Shown here: positions 41,825 through 50,040 of the stretch, in pieces
Layout: every line of letters begins with the position of its first letter
Numbering within the stretch: position 1 is the first letter of the stretch
NCBI RefSeq assembly: GCF_021631985.1
Contig: NZ_CP070225.1
Coordinates: 10,602,001 to 10,666,000 of the forward strand
Direction of reading: 5' to 3'
Origin: Sandaracinus amylolyticus
GTDB lineage: Bacteria > Myxococcota_A > Polyangia > Polyangiales > Sandaracinaceae
DNA length: 64,000 nucleotides
Program-made: the position numbers and the translations under genes
The notes under the pieces: model-generated
Told to the model about the DNA's origin: nothing
The model's input: only the letters and a program-made list of their open reading frames with translations
The model's database searches: none

Positions 41825-43009
41825 TCAGCCCGCGGTCGCGGCGGGGCGGGGATCGCGCGCGGTGCGCACCCACGCTTGATCCTTGCGCGACGCGCGGAGC
41901 AGCGAGGGCAGCTTCATCGCCTTCTGTGCGACGTAGAGCGGCGCGCGCGCGAGCGCGCTGACGTCCTCGGCCGTGCCTCCACCGACGTAGAGCGCCGAGA
42001 GCACGTGCGCGCCCACGAGCCCGAGCGCGCCCGCCGCGTAGAGCTGCGTCGGCGGGAACGGGATCACGAGCACGCAGAGCAGCGTGCCCACGTGCGTCGC
42101 GAGCGGCAGGAGCAAGAGCTCGCCGAGCGGCTCGAGCATCGTGCGATTGCCCGCGAGCACCTCGCGCAGCAGCGGCGGCACGTGCTCGCGGATCATGCGG
42201 AACCGTCCGCCCTCCCAGCGCGCGCGCTGGGTGTCGATCCCCTCTTCGCTCGTCGGCATGTCGGCGCGCACGAACGTCTCTTCGACGAAGCGGATCGCGA
42301 AGCCCTTGCGCACCAGCATGAGGTGGTACTCGAGATCCTCGACCACCGAGCGCGCGGTGTACGGCAGCACGTCGAGCACGCGGCGGTGCAGGCCGAAGCC
42401 GTTGCCGAGGATGCCGACCGAGAGCCCGAAGCGCTCGCGCGCACGCGGACGCGCGACGTTGAACGCGAGGAACGCGACGTTCATCAGGCGCGCCTTGGGG
42501 CCGGCCTCGGGGTTCGCGACGAGGTAGCGCGACTGCACTCCATCGGCGCCGCCGCCGAACGCCGTGGCCATCGCGACGAGGAAGCCGGGCGCGACCTCGG
42601 TGTCGGCGTCGACCACGAGCACCGCCTCGACGTCGGGATCGGCGAGCACGTGCGCGAACGCCATCTCGAGCGCGTAGCCCTTGCCGCGTCGCTCGCGATC
42701 CTGGCGCTCGATCACCTCGGCGCCGGCCTCGCGCGCGCGGGCTGCGGTCGCATCGGAGCAGTTGTCGGCGATCACGACGATGCGCGCGCCGTTGGGCGGC
42801 GCCTCGCACGCGAGCAGGCTGCGCACGCAGGTCGCGATGCCGCCCTCTTCGTCGTGCGCTGGCACGACGACCGCGAGCTTGCCGCAGCGCGCGGGATCGC
42901 CGCGTCGTGGCTCGCGTGGGAGCACCGAGCCGAGCGTGAGCGCGGCGAGCTCGAGGGTGCCGGGGAGGGTGAGCGCGGTGCCCGCGAGGCCGAGGCTCGT
43001 GAAGAACAT
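41825..43009 (-). CDS. Family 2 glycosyltransferase, membrane-associated
   Basis: A 394-residue GT-A enzyme. A hydrophobic N-terminal helix is followed by LAVVVPAHDEEGGIATCV (nucleotide-sugar binding), VVDADTEVAPGF (metal-binding DxD) and TQRARWEGGR, close to the Q-x-x-RW motif of processive GT2 enzymes. Two or more membrane helices lie at about 298-345. Relatives add sugars to undecaprenyl- or polymer-linked acceptors at the inner membrane. The ATG at 43009 gives a complete N-terminal helix. GGGCGA tracts flank the gene on both sides, which may affect its expression or mobility. Confidence 0.88.
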   Translation of the reverse strand: MFFTSLGLAGTALTLPGTLELAALTLGSVLPREPRRGDPARCGKLAVVVPAHDEEGGIATCVRSLLACEAPPNGARIVVIADNCSDATAARAREAGAEVIERQDRERRGKGYALEMAFAHVLADPDVEAVLVVDADTEVAPGFLVAMATAFGGGADGVQSRYLVANPEAGPKARLMNVAFLAFNVARPRARERFGLSVGILGNGFGLHRRVLDVLPYTARSVVEDLEYHLMLVRKGFAIRFVEETFVRADMPTSEEGIDTQRARWEGGRFRMIREHVPPLLREVLAGNRTMLEPLGELLLLPLATHVGTLLCVLVIPFPPTQLYAAGALGLVGAHVLSALYVGGGTAEDVSALARAPLYVAQKAMKLPSLLRASRKDQAWVRTARDPRPAATAG

Positions 43010-43087
43010 GGCGGATGAGGATACCGCGGGACGGCCGGGCGCGCGGGAGGATTGCGAGGCGGTCCGAGGGCCGGGGCGCGCGGGTGC

Positions 43088-43176
43088 GGGCGAGGGCGAG
43101 GGCGAGGGCGAGGGCGAGGGCGAGGGCGAGGGCGCGGGCGAGGGCGCGGGCGCGAGGGCGAGAGCGAGGGCGAGGG
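43088..43176 (+). repeat. GGGCGA tandem tract B
   Basis: Seven perfect tandem GGGCGA hexamers (43088-43129) followed by degenerate units to about 43176. It occupies the divergent promoter gap between the glycosyltransferase (start 43009) and the gene at 43214. Hexamer number could change by slippage and alter promoter spacing on either side. G-quadruplex potential is high on the plus strand. Confidence 0.88.
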
Positions 43177-43213
43177 CGCTCCTGTATCGTGGCGCTCGCT
43201 GTCGGAGGTTTCG

Positions 43214-44191
43214 ATGTACGGACCGTCTGAGCTCACTGGCTCGCTGACCGAGCGCGCGCGCGTCGCGCAGCACATCGCGCGCGCCGAGCGCGCGGCCCTC
43301 GATCGCGACGTGTCGTCGCTCCCAGCGCTCACGCGCTTGGTGCGCTCGCTGCTGCTGCGCGAGCTCGCGCGTTATCGACGCGCCGCGCGCTTTCCGATCA
43401 ACCGCGACTTCGCGGCTCGCACGCCGTACTTCGTCGACGCCGAGGGCACGCGCTGCGCGATGGCGCACCTGCTCGAGCTCGGCGGCGAGCACGACCTCGT
43501 CGCGCGCATCGCGCGCGAGCGCAACCACGCGTACGTGCGCGACCTCGCGGACGAAGCGCGCCTGCTCGCGTGGCTCGCCGCCGCGGGCCTGAGCGTCGGC
43601 GAGGCCGCCGCGATCCAGCCCGAGTACTGCGCGACGAACGCGGCGTGTGTGTGCGGCGACTCGCTCTCCGCTGCGAGCTTGCCTTATCCGGTGCCGGCGA
43701 TCGGCGTGCTCGAAGGTGTGATCGTCGATCTCGGCGGCGCCGGGCCCGCGATCGTGCGGATCGATCAGGTGCATGGCGACGGCGTGGGCTGGGCCCCCGG
43801 CGACACGATCCACACGTTCCATTCTCGCGATGCCGAGGTCGGCGCGCGCGTGCTCGCACCGGTCGACGCCACCTCGGCAGGACGGGGAGCGCACGATGCC
43901 CCGCTCGGCTCGGTGCTGCTCCACGAGGACGACACCCTCACCTGTGTCCCGTGGGAAGGCCCCGCGAGCACGCTCTCGCGCGACCTCTTCCTGCGCGCCG
44001 TCCGATCGAGCGACTGTGTGGGCACGCTGGTCGCGGACGATCCTCGCTGGTCGCGCCGCGACTGCGACGCCGAGGGCGGCGGATGCGCTGCGTCGGGCCT
44101 CCAATCGAGCGCGCCGACCACGCTCGGCATCCTGATCGCGATCGTCTCGGTGCTCGCGATGCGCGGGCGGCGCGAGCGCGCGAAGGACTGA
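43214..44191 (+). CDS. Hypothetical protein with conserved Cys-containing domain and C-terminal anchor
   Basis: A 325-residue protein without a signal peptide. Residues 60-139 form a compact, conserved-looking module: FPINRDFAARTPYFVDAEG, CAMAHLLELGGEHDLV, a helix, and GLSVGEAAAIQPEYC. I recall similar blocks in uncharacterised Bacteroidota and myxobacterial proteins but know no function. A Cys pair follows (CVCGD), then a beta-rich region and one hydrophobic C-terminal helix with a basic tail (MRGRRERAKD), as in sorted or tail-anchored proteins. GGAGG five bases before the ATG fixes the start. It is divergent from the glycosyltransferase. Confidence 0.75.
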   Translation: MYGPSELTGSLTERARVAQHIARAERAALDRDVSSLPALTRLVRSLLLRELARYRRAARFPINRDFAARTPYFVDAEGTRCAMAHLLELGGEHDLVARIARERNHAYVRDLADEARLLAWLAAAGLSVGEAAAIQPEYCATNAACVCGDSLSAASLPYPVPAIGVLEGVIVDLGGAGPAIVRIDQVHGDGVGWAPGDTIHTFHSRDAEVGARVLAPVDATSAGRGAHDAPLGSVLLHEDDTLTCVPWEGPASTLSRDLFLRAVRSSDCVGTLVADDPRWSRRDCDAEGGGCAASGLQSSAPTTLGILIAIVSVLAMRGRRERAKD

Positions 44192-44372
44192 GCGCGGAAC
44201 GCGATCGGATCGCGCGCCGCCGCACCGAGGCAGAGCGCGATCGCCGACGATCTCGCGCCGATCGCGACGAAAGCGAGGTCGATCGACCCGAATTCGCACG
44301 GCCACGCACCCGAATGTCCTGTGATTCCAGGTGGATGAGTGATGTCCTCAAACGGTGTAGTGATCGTCGACA

Positions 44373-44504
44373 TCGGGTGTCGCCGAGGTCGGCGTCGGGT
44401 GTGCCCGAGGTCGGCGTCGGGTGTGGCCGAGGCCAGCGTCGGGTGTGGCCGAGGTCAGCGTCGGGTGTGGCCGCGGCCAGCGTCGGGTGTGGCCGAGGTC
44501 AGCT
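44373..44504 (+). repeat. Tandem array, 22-bp unit, six copies
   Basis: Six contiguous 22-bp units (type TCGGGTGTGGCCGAGGTCAG plus CG) start at 44373, 44395, 44417, 44439, 44461 and 44483. They differ at a few positions, notably GGTCAG/GGCCAG/GGTCGG. The array fills the gap between convergent genes and ends 10 bases before the flippase stop. The unit is not a multiple of three and the frames look noncoding. Nothing else was recognised in 44192-44372. Confidence 0.9.
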
Positions 44505-44514
44505 CGGCCGCTGG

Positions 44515-45999
44515 TCACAAGAGGCGCACCCGCTTCGTCACCAGCAGGCCACCGGGCACACCGACCGCGATCGCCGCGAGCACCACGATGCCGGCGAGCG
44601 AGACGCCGGTCGCGCGCTCGACCACGCCGTGCAGCGTGTACGCCGCGAGCGCGATCCCGATCACCGCGGCGCTCATCACCAGGTCGAGCCCGAGGCGCGA
44701 CGCGCGCACCTGGCTCGCGGCGTACGCGGTCGTCGCGTAGGGCGCGAGCGTCGACGCGCACACGAGGCCGGCCACGCCGACCACGCCCCAGGTGTGGAAG
44801 ACCGGCAGGAAGCCGACGCCGAACACGATCGCCTTCACGACCGTGCCGTAGGTCGCGAAGCGCGGCTCGCCGCGGCCCATCGCGATCATCCCGTAGCCCA
44901 TCTGCAGGATGCTGAACCAGGTGTCGATCGACAGGACCGCCATGAGCGGCCCGGCGTCGTGGTAGCGGTCGTCGTAGAGCAGCTCGATCAGCGGCACCGC
45001 GACGCCGATCGTGCACGCGACCGGCACGATCAGGAGCACCATGAGCTTCCAGCGCAGCTCGCGGACCTTGCCGTGCTCGTGCTCCCGCAGCGCGGCGGCG
45101 ACCAGCGGGTAGTAGACGCGCTGCGCGAGCTGACCGACCACCTCGCGCGGCATCAGCGCGAGCGCGAGCGCGACCGAGTAGATGCCGAGCTGCTCCTCGG
45201 GCACGAAGCCGCCGAGCAGCAGGCGATCGATCTGCAGCGCGATGAACGTCGCCGCGGTCGACACGAAGATCCACCGGCCGAACTGGAGGATCTCCTTGCG
45301 CGCCGCGGGCTCCCACGCGAAGCGGTGCTTCACGCCGCGGATCAGCAGATGGCTGAACGTCATGCGCAGCAGCGCGGCGACGAGCCCGTTCACCAGGAGG
45401 CTCACGACCGACCGCGTGTAGTACGCGGTGATGCACATCGCGGCCGCGGCGATGACGGTCGAGAGCAGCTCGGTCGCGGTGACGCGCCCGAGGTTGAGCG
45501 CGCGGTTCTGCGTGAACAGCGCCATCGAGGAGAAGCCCTCGATCAGCGCGGTCGATCCCGCGACCGGCACCATCCACGCGAGATCAGGGATGCCGTAGAT
45601 CAGCGAGAGCGGATAGCCGATCGCGGCGGCGACGATGAACAGGTAGAGGCCGCGCAGCGCCTGCAGCGTCCACGCGGTCTGCACGAAGATCGGATCGTCG
45701 CCGCGCTTGCTCTGGATGACGCTGATGCCGATCCCGACGTCGGCGAACATGTGCAGGCCCTGCAGGAACACGTTCACCAGGGCCATCACGCCGAACGCTT
45801 CGGGGAAGAGCAGCCGCGTGAGCACCAGGTTCGCGGCGAAGCGCGTGAGGTTCGCGCCGGCGTGGCCCACGAGCGTCCACGCCGAGCCGCGCATCGCGCG
45901 CGAGCGGACCTCGCCTCCGCCCTTGGGCGCCTCGGTCGGCGGGGGCGCCGGCGTTTCGTCGTCGGGGAGGGCGGACGCAGGCTGTGCCGGCGGGCTCAT
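44515..45999 (-). CDS. Wzx-like polysaccharide flippase
   Basis: A 494-residue membrane protein with a Pro-rich N-terminal tail (about 1-30) and about 12-14 hydrophobic helices, as in the MOP/PST exporter superfamily. Family-like segments are SAWTLVGHAGANLTRFAANL, LTRLLFPEAFGVMALV and RDRLL-type positions such as QIDRLLLGGFVPEEQLGIYS. These proteins flip undecaprenyl-linked oligosaccharides across the inner membrane. The neighbouring divergent Wzy/ligase-like gene and the mutase support a role in surface polysaccharide export. The start is followed by a low-complexity stretch, so the exact N-terminus is uncertain. Confidence 0.87.
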   Translation of the reverse strand: MSPPAQPASALPDDETPAPPPTEAPKGGGEVRSRAMRGSAWTLVGHAGANLTRFAANLVLTRLLFPEAFGVMALVNVFLQGLHMFADVGIGISVIQSKRGDDPIFVQTAWTLQALRGLYLFIVAAAIGYPLSLIYGIPDLAWMVPVAGSTALIEGFSSMALFTQNRALNLGRVTATELLSTVIAAAAMCITAYYTRSVVSLLVNGLVAALLRMTFSHLLIRGVKHRFAWEPAARKEILQFGRWIFVSTAATFIALQIDRLLLGGFVPEEQLGIYSVALALALMPREVVGQLAQRVYYPLVAAALREHEHGKVRELRWKLMVLLIVPVACTIGVAVPLIELLYDDRYHDAGPLMAVLSIDTWFSILQMGYGMIAMGRGEPRFATYGTVVKAIVFGVGFLPVFHTWGVVGVAGLVCASTLAPYATTAYAASQVRASRLGLDLVMSAAVIGIALAAYTLHGVVERATGVSLAGIVVLAAIAVGVPGGLLVTKRVRLL

Positions 46000-46059
46000 C
46001 GGTCACCCGAGGCGGTCTCTCGTCGGACCCTCATATCGGGCACCGTGTGTAGCACGACC

Positions 46060-46095
46060 GCCCCGTTCCGCGCTCCGTCCTGCCGCGAACGGGGC
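46060..46095. promoter_or_regulatory. Inverted repeat in flippase/polymerase divergent promoter
   Basis: GCCCCGTTC (46060-46068) and GAACGGGGC (46087-46095) are perfect complements 18 bases apart, in the middle of the 136-bp gap between the divergent starts at 45999 and 46136. This position suits a shared operator for both polysaccharide genes. The cognate regulator is unknown. Confidence 0.45.
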
Positions 46096-46135
46096 CGGCG
46101 GCCCGTGTGAGCACCTGGTATCGTTGGCGGCTCCG

Positions 46136-47593
46136 ATGTTCTGGGATGGTGCACCGAACGCGCTCGCGTACCTCGCGTTCCTCGCGTTTCCGGTCGTGAT
46201 CGTCGTGCTGTTCACGCGGATGAAACCGCACGTCGCAGGCGCGTACTCGCTGCTCGGCGGCGTGCTCTTCCTCCCGGAGGTGCTCGAGTTCGACCTGCCG
46301 GTCATCCCGCCGCTCAACAAGGCGACGATCACCGCCGTCTGCGTGCTGGTCGCGATGGCGTGGAAGGCGCCGCAGCGCCTCGGCGCAGCGCGCGCGTTCC
46401 GCGGGTTCGACCTCTTCTTCGTCCTCGCGCTCTTCGGGAACGTGATGACCGCGATGACGAACAGCGACGTCATCGTGACCGGGCCCGTCGTTCGCCCCGC
46501 GCTGACGCTCTACGACGCGTTCGCGGGCAGCGTGAAGGACACGCTCGGCATCTGGCTGCCCTACTTCCTCGCGCGCTCGCTCTGCCGCACCCCCGAGGAG
46601 CTCGGCGAGCTGGTGCGGATCACGCTGCGCATGGGCGTCGCGTACACGTTCTTCTGTCTCTTCGAGGCGCGCTTCAGCCCGCAGCTCCACCGCTGGGTGT
46701 ACGGCTATCACGCCGCCGACTTCTCGATGACGATGCGCGGCGGTGGCTATCGCCCGACCGCGTTCATGCTGCACGGCCTCGCGGTCGCGAACTTCGTGCT
46801 CTCGGGCACGATGCTCTCGATCACGCAATGGAAGCTCGGCAAGGCGAAGGGCTGGCTCGTCGCGTACATGGCCGGCGTGCTCGCGATCTGCCGCAGCTCG
46901 GGCGCGATCATCTACGCCGTGATGTTCCTGCCGCTGATGGCGCGGGTGAAGAAGCCGCGCTTCATCCTGCCGGTGGTGCTCGGCGTGCTCGTGCTGACGT
47001 TCCCGATCCTGCGCGGCACCGGCACGTTCCCGACCGAGTGGCTCGTGGAGAAGGCGGAGACGTACTTGAGCGAAGAGCGCGCGCTCTCGCTCTGGTTCCG
47101 CTTCGACAACGAGGACACGCTGCTCGAGCGCGCGAGAGAGCGGCTCTGGTTCGGGTGGGGCGGATACGATCGCAATCGCGTGTTCGATCCGGTCACCGGT
47201 GAAGATCTCGTGATCACCGACGGCGACTGGATGATCCAGCTCGGCGTCGGCGGCGCGGTCGGGTTCATCGGGCGCTATTCGCTGCTCGTGCTGCCGATCT
47301 TCGTGCTCTTCCGGAAGCGGAAGAAGATCAGCGATCGCAAGCAGCTGCTGCTCTACTCGGGCTGGGCGATGATCGCGGGGCTCAACGCGGTCGAGCTCCT
47401 GCCGAACGGCTTGTTCAGCTGGCTGCCGTACTTCTACTCGGGCGTGCTCGCGGGCGCGGTGGGCGCGATCGGGACGGCGCGCGCGGTGATCCCGCTGCGG
47501 CCCCGAGGTCCTGCGGCGCGCGCGCAGGAGCGCGCGAGCCTCGCCCCGCCGATGCCCAAGCCCGGGCGCGGCGGGCGCGTCGTCGCGGCCTGA
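46136..47593 (+). CDS. Wzy/O-antigen ligase-like membrane protein
   Basis: A 485-residue protein with about ten or more hydrophobic helices and the large polar loop expected for Wzy polymerases and WaaL-type ligases. The loop after the middle helices contains RGGGYRPTAFMLHG and a later ERLWFGWGGYDRNRV, a GWG/G-type block often seen near the C-terminus of this superfamily. Sequence alone does not separate polymerase from ligase. The start at 46136 gives a complete first helix. The stop TGA abuts the convergent mutase stop with no spacer. Confidence 0.82.
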   Translation: MFWDGAPNALAYLAFLAFPVVIVVLFTRMKPHVAGAYSLLGGVLFLPEVLEFDLPVIPPLNKATITAVCVLVAMAWKAPQRLGAARAFRGFDLFFVLALFGNVMTAMTNSDVIVTGPVVRPALTLYDAFAGSVKDTLGIWLPYFLARSLCRTPEELGELVRITLRMGVAYTFFCLFEARFSPQLHRWVYGYHAADFSMTMRGGGYRPTAFMLHGLAVANFVLSGTMLSITQWKLGKAKGWLVAYMAGVLAICRSSGAIIYAVMFLPLMARVKKPRFILPVVLGVLVLTFPILRGTGTFPTEWLVEKAETYLSEERALSLWFRFDNEDTLLERARERLWFGWGGYDRNRVFDPVTGEDLVITDGDWMIQLGVGGAVGFIGRYSLLVLPIFVLFRKRKKISDRKQLLLYSGWAMIAGLNAVELLPNGLFSWLPYFYSGVLAGAVGAIGTARAVIPLRPRGPAARAQERASLAPPMPKPGRGGRVVAA

Positions 47594-48706
47594 TCAGCTC
47601 CCGAGCTCTCTCGCCGCGGCCTTGAGCGCGGCGCCGATCACCTGGTGCATGTCGAGATATCGATATTGCGCGAGGCGCCCGCCGAACAGCACGTTCGGGT
47701 GCTCCGACTGCTGCGCTTGATATCGATTCAGCTTCTCCTGGTCGGCCGGGAAATTGACCGGGTAATAGGGCTGATCGTCGTCGACGTGCGAGTACTCGCG
47801 GATGACGACGGTCTTGCCCTTCGTGCGCGACCAGCGCTCGGCGTGCAGGTGCTTGGGCTCGTGGATGCGCGTGTGCGGCACTTCGCGATCCGCGTAGTTC
47901 ATCACCGACGTGCCCTGGTAGTCGTCGACGTCGACGCGCGTCAGCTCGAAGCGGACCGAGCGCCAGCTCAGTCGGCCGTGCTGGTAGTCGAAGAAGCGAT
48001 CGAGCGGGCCGGTGTACACGACCTTCTTCGCGCGGCCCATCCAGTGCTCGCGATCCTCGAAGAAGTCGACTCCGAGCTCGACCGGGATGCCCTCGAGCAT
48101 GCGCTCGAACATCCGCCCGTAGCCCTCGAGCGGAATGCCCTGATATCGATCGTCGAAGTACGAGTCCTCGTACGACACGCGCACCGGGAGCCGATTGATG
48201 ATCGACGCGGGCAGCTCGCGCGGATCGCAGCCCCACTGCTTCGCGGTGTAGCCCTTCACGAACGCCTCGTAGAGATCGCGCCCGATGAGGCTGATCGCCT
48301 TCTCCTCGAGGTTGTGCGGCGTCGTGATGTTCTCGCGCTTGCCCTCGAGGAACGACTCGACCTCGAACGGCCTCAGGCTCACGCCGTAGAAATCGTTGAT
48401 CGTGCCGAGGTTGATCGGCATCGAGTACACGCGGTCGCGATGGGTCGTCAGCACGCGATGTCGATACCGATTGAACTCGGTGAATCGATTCACGTACTGC
48501 CAGATCTCGTCGCTGCTGCAGTGGAAGATGTGCGTTCCGTACGCGTGGATGTTGATGCCGGTCTCGGGGCAGTCGTAGCTCCAGCAATTGCCCCCGACGT
48601 GATCGCGCCGCTCGAGCACGAGCACGCTCTTGCCCGCCTCGCGCGCCTGCTGCGCGAACACCGTTCCGAACAGACCACTCCCTACGACGACGTAGTCGTG
48701 CTCCAT
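47594..48706 (-). CDS. glf: UDP-galactopyranose mutase
   Basis: A 370-residue FAD enzyme that interconverts UDP-galactopyranose and UDP-galactofuranose. It has the FAD motif VVVGSGLFGTVFAQQA at the N-terminus, the family block RRDHVGGNCWSYD, the substrate region YGTHIFHCSSDEIWQYV, PINLGTINDFYG, TAKQWGCDPRELPA and the closing GRLAQYRYLDMHQVI. Length is typical. It implies that the cell makes a galactofuranose-containing glycan. It is downstream of the glycosyltransferase gene at 48734 with a 27-base gap, so the two are probably cotranscribed. Confidence 0.95.
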   Translation of the reverse strand: MEHDYVVVGSGLFGTVFAQQAREAGKSVLVLERRDHVGGNCWSYDCPETGINIHAYGTHIFHCSSDEIWQYVNRFTEFNRYRHRVLTTHRDRVYSMPINLGTINDFYGVSLRPFEVESFLEGKRENITTPHNLEEKAISLIGRDLYEAFVKGYTAKQWGCDPRELPASIINRLPVRVSYEDSYFDDRYQGIPLEGYGRMFERMLEGIPVELGVDFFEDREHWMGRAKKVVYTGPLDRFFDYQHGRLSWRSVRFELTRVDVDDYQGTSVMNYADREVPHTRIHEPKHLHAERWSRTKGKTVVIREYSHVDDDQPYYPVNFPADQEKLNRYQAQQSEHPNVLFGGRLAQYRYLDMHQVIGAALKAAARELGS

Positions 48707-48733
48707 CCCGATCCCCCCGGGTTGTTCGATCGA

Positions 48734-49933
48734 TCACTCGGCGGCTTGGACCGCCTCGGTGCTGCGACCGATCCTCAATCGGTCGATCAGCCCGGCGAAC
48801 CAGCGCAGGAACCACTCCTCGTCGAGCGCTCCGGCGAGCACCGCGCGGGCTCGCTCCACGATCGCGCGGCGCTCCGCTTCGTGCGCCACGTAGTAGCGGA
48901 CCTTCTCCTCGAGATCGGAGTAGTCCCACTGCAGCGGCACGTACGTCTCGCCCGGCCGGAACAGATCCGGAGAGGTCTCGAGATGCGACATGTCCGGCTT
49001 CAGCAGCAGCGATCCACAGAGGATCGCCTCGAAGTCGCGCCAGCAGATCTCACCGAACCCGAACGGGCTCACGCAGCACTTCGAAGTGCGCAGCTCGGCG
49101 TAGTACTGCGCTTGATCGACTCGCGTCGTGGGCGCGAGACAGCGGATGTCGCCGCTCATCGCTGCCAGTCGAGGAGCGATGTCACGCCGCAGATGACCGA
49201 GCCAGTTGTCGCGCGGGACCGTGGCGCGACAGTGCACGTCCCACTCGCGACGGCGGTGATCGATCGGCGGCGAATTGCGCGCCAGCGCGTCGATCTTCGC
49301 GTCCAGCGCGATGTTGTAGCCGACGACGATGCGATCGAGCAGATGGGGCCGGATCGGCGTCGTCCACGCGACGTCGGTCCCGTCGAACGAGACTCCGTAC
49401 GTGCGAGCGACGTAGTCGGTGAGATTGCACTTGCCGATCATGCTCTGCGTGTAGAGGCGTCGATCCGCGAGGACGTGCTTCTTCACGTAGAGATCGACGT
49501 GGCGGAGGATGCCGGGCCACTGCACGCCGGTGTCGTCGTCGCCGTCGAGATAGACCAGCTTCGCGCGCGGCGCGGCGGCGCGGAGCGCGCCCGCGATCAG
49601 CTCCGGGTTGTAGATCGTCCGGAAGTACGCCTTGAGGAAGATGACGTCGAATCCCTCGAAGAGCGACGTCGATCCCCAGTCGAGCAGGATGGCGACGTCG
49701 TCGAGCGGGACGTGCGCGAACGCGAGCCCGAAGCGCGACTCGAGCGCAGCGCGAGAGCGATAGAACGGCGCGAGCTGCTCCTCGCTCGTGGGGCTCACTC
49801 CGTCGCTGACGATCAGGGCGCGCAGCGAAGGCCCGTCGCGCCTCGCCGTGCTCGCGATCGAGAACCCGTATCGCAACAACCCCAGCACGCGCAGCTTCGC
49901 CGTGCGCTTGGCCTCGAAGACGAAGCGGCTCAT
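48734..49933 (-). CDS. Glycosyltransferase (GT1/exostosin-like C-terminal domain)
   Basis: A 399-residue protein. The N-terminal half has VYLDGDDDTGVQWPG, and the C-terminal half has CVSPFGFGEICWRDFEAILCGSL and the downstream P-D-M-S-H-L-E motif, a pattern of CgeB/exostosin-like glycosyltransferases in which the conserved Glu and Gly-rich turn bind the nucleotide sugar. The start at 49933 has a run of G (GGGGGG) seven to twelve bases upstream. It forms an operon with glf and could be the galactofuranosyltransferase, which is inference. An in-frame start at 49984 is less likely. Confidence 0.78.
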   Translation of the reverse strand: MSRFVFEAKRTAKLRVLGLLRYGFSIASTARRDGPSLRALIVSDGVSPTSEEQLAPFYRSRAALESRFGLAFAHVPLDDVAILLDWGSTSLFEGFDVIFLKAYFRTIYNPELIAGALRAAAPRAKLVYLDGDDDTGVQWPGILRHVDLYVKKHVLADRRLYTQSMIGKCNLTDYVARTYGVSFDGTDVAWTTPIRPHLLDRIVVGYNIALDAKIDALARNSPPIDHRRREWDVHCRATVPRDNWLGHLRRDIAPRLAAMSGDIRCLAPTTRVDQAQYYAELRTSKCCVSPFGFGEICWRDFEAILCGSLLLKPDMSHLETSPDLFRPGETYVPLQWDYSDLEEKVRYYVAHEAERRAIVERARAVLAGALDEEWFLRWFAGLIDRLRIGRSTEAVQAAE

Positions 49934-50040
49934 TTCGTCCCCCCTTGTCGATGCCGCGGCGCGAGCACCCTTCGCGCACGACATTCAGACGAAGTAGAGC
50001 CAGGAAGAGCCCGTCCATGCGCGTTCTTGCGCGCGCGCGA

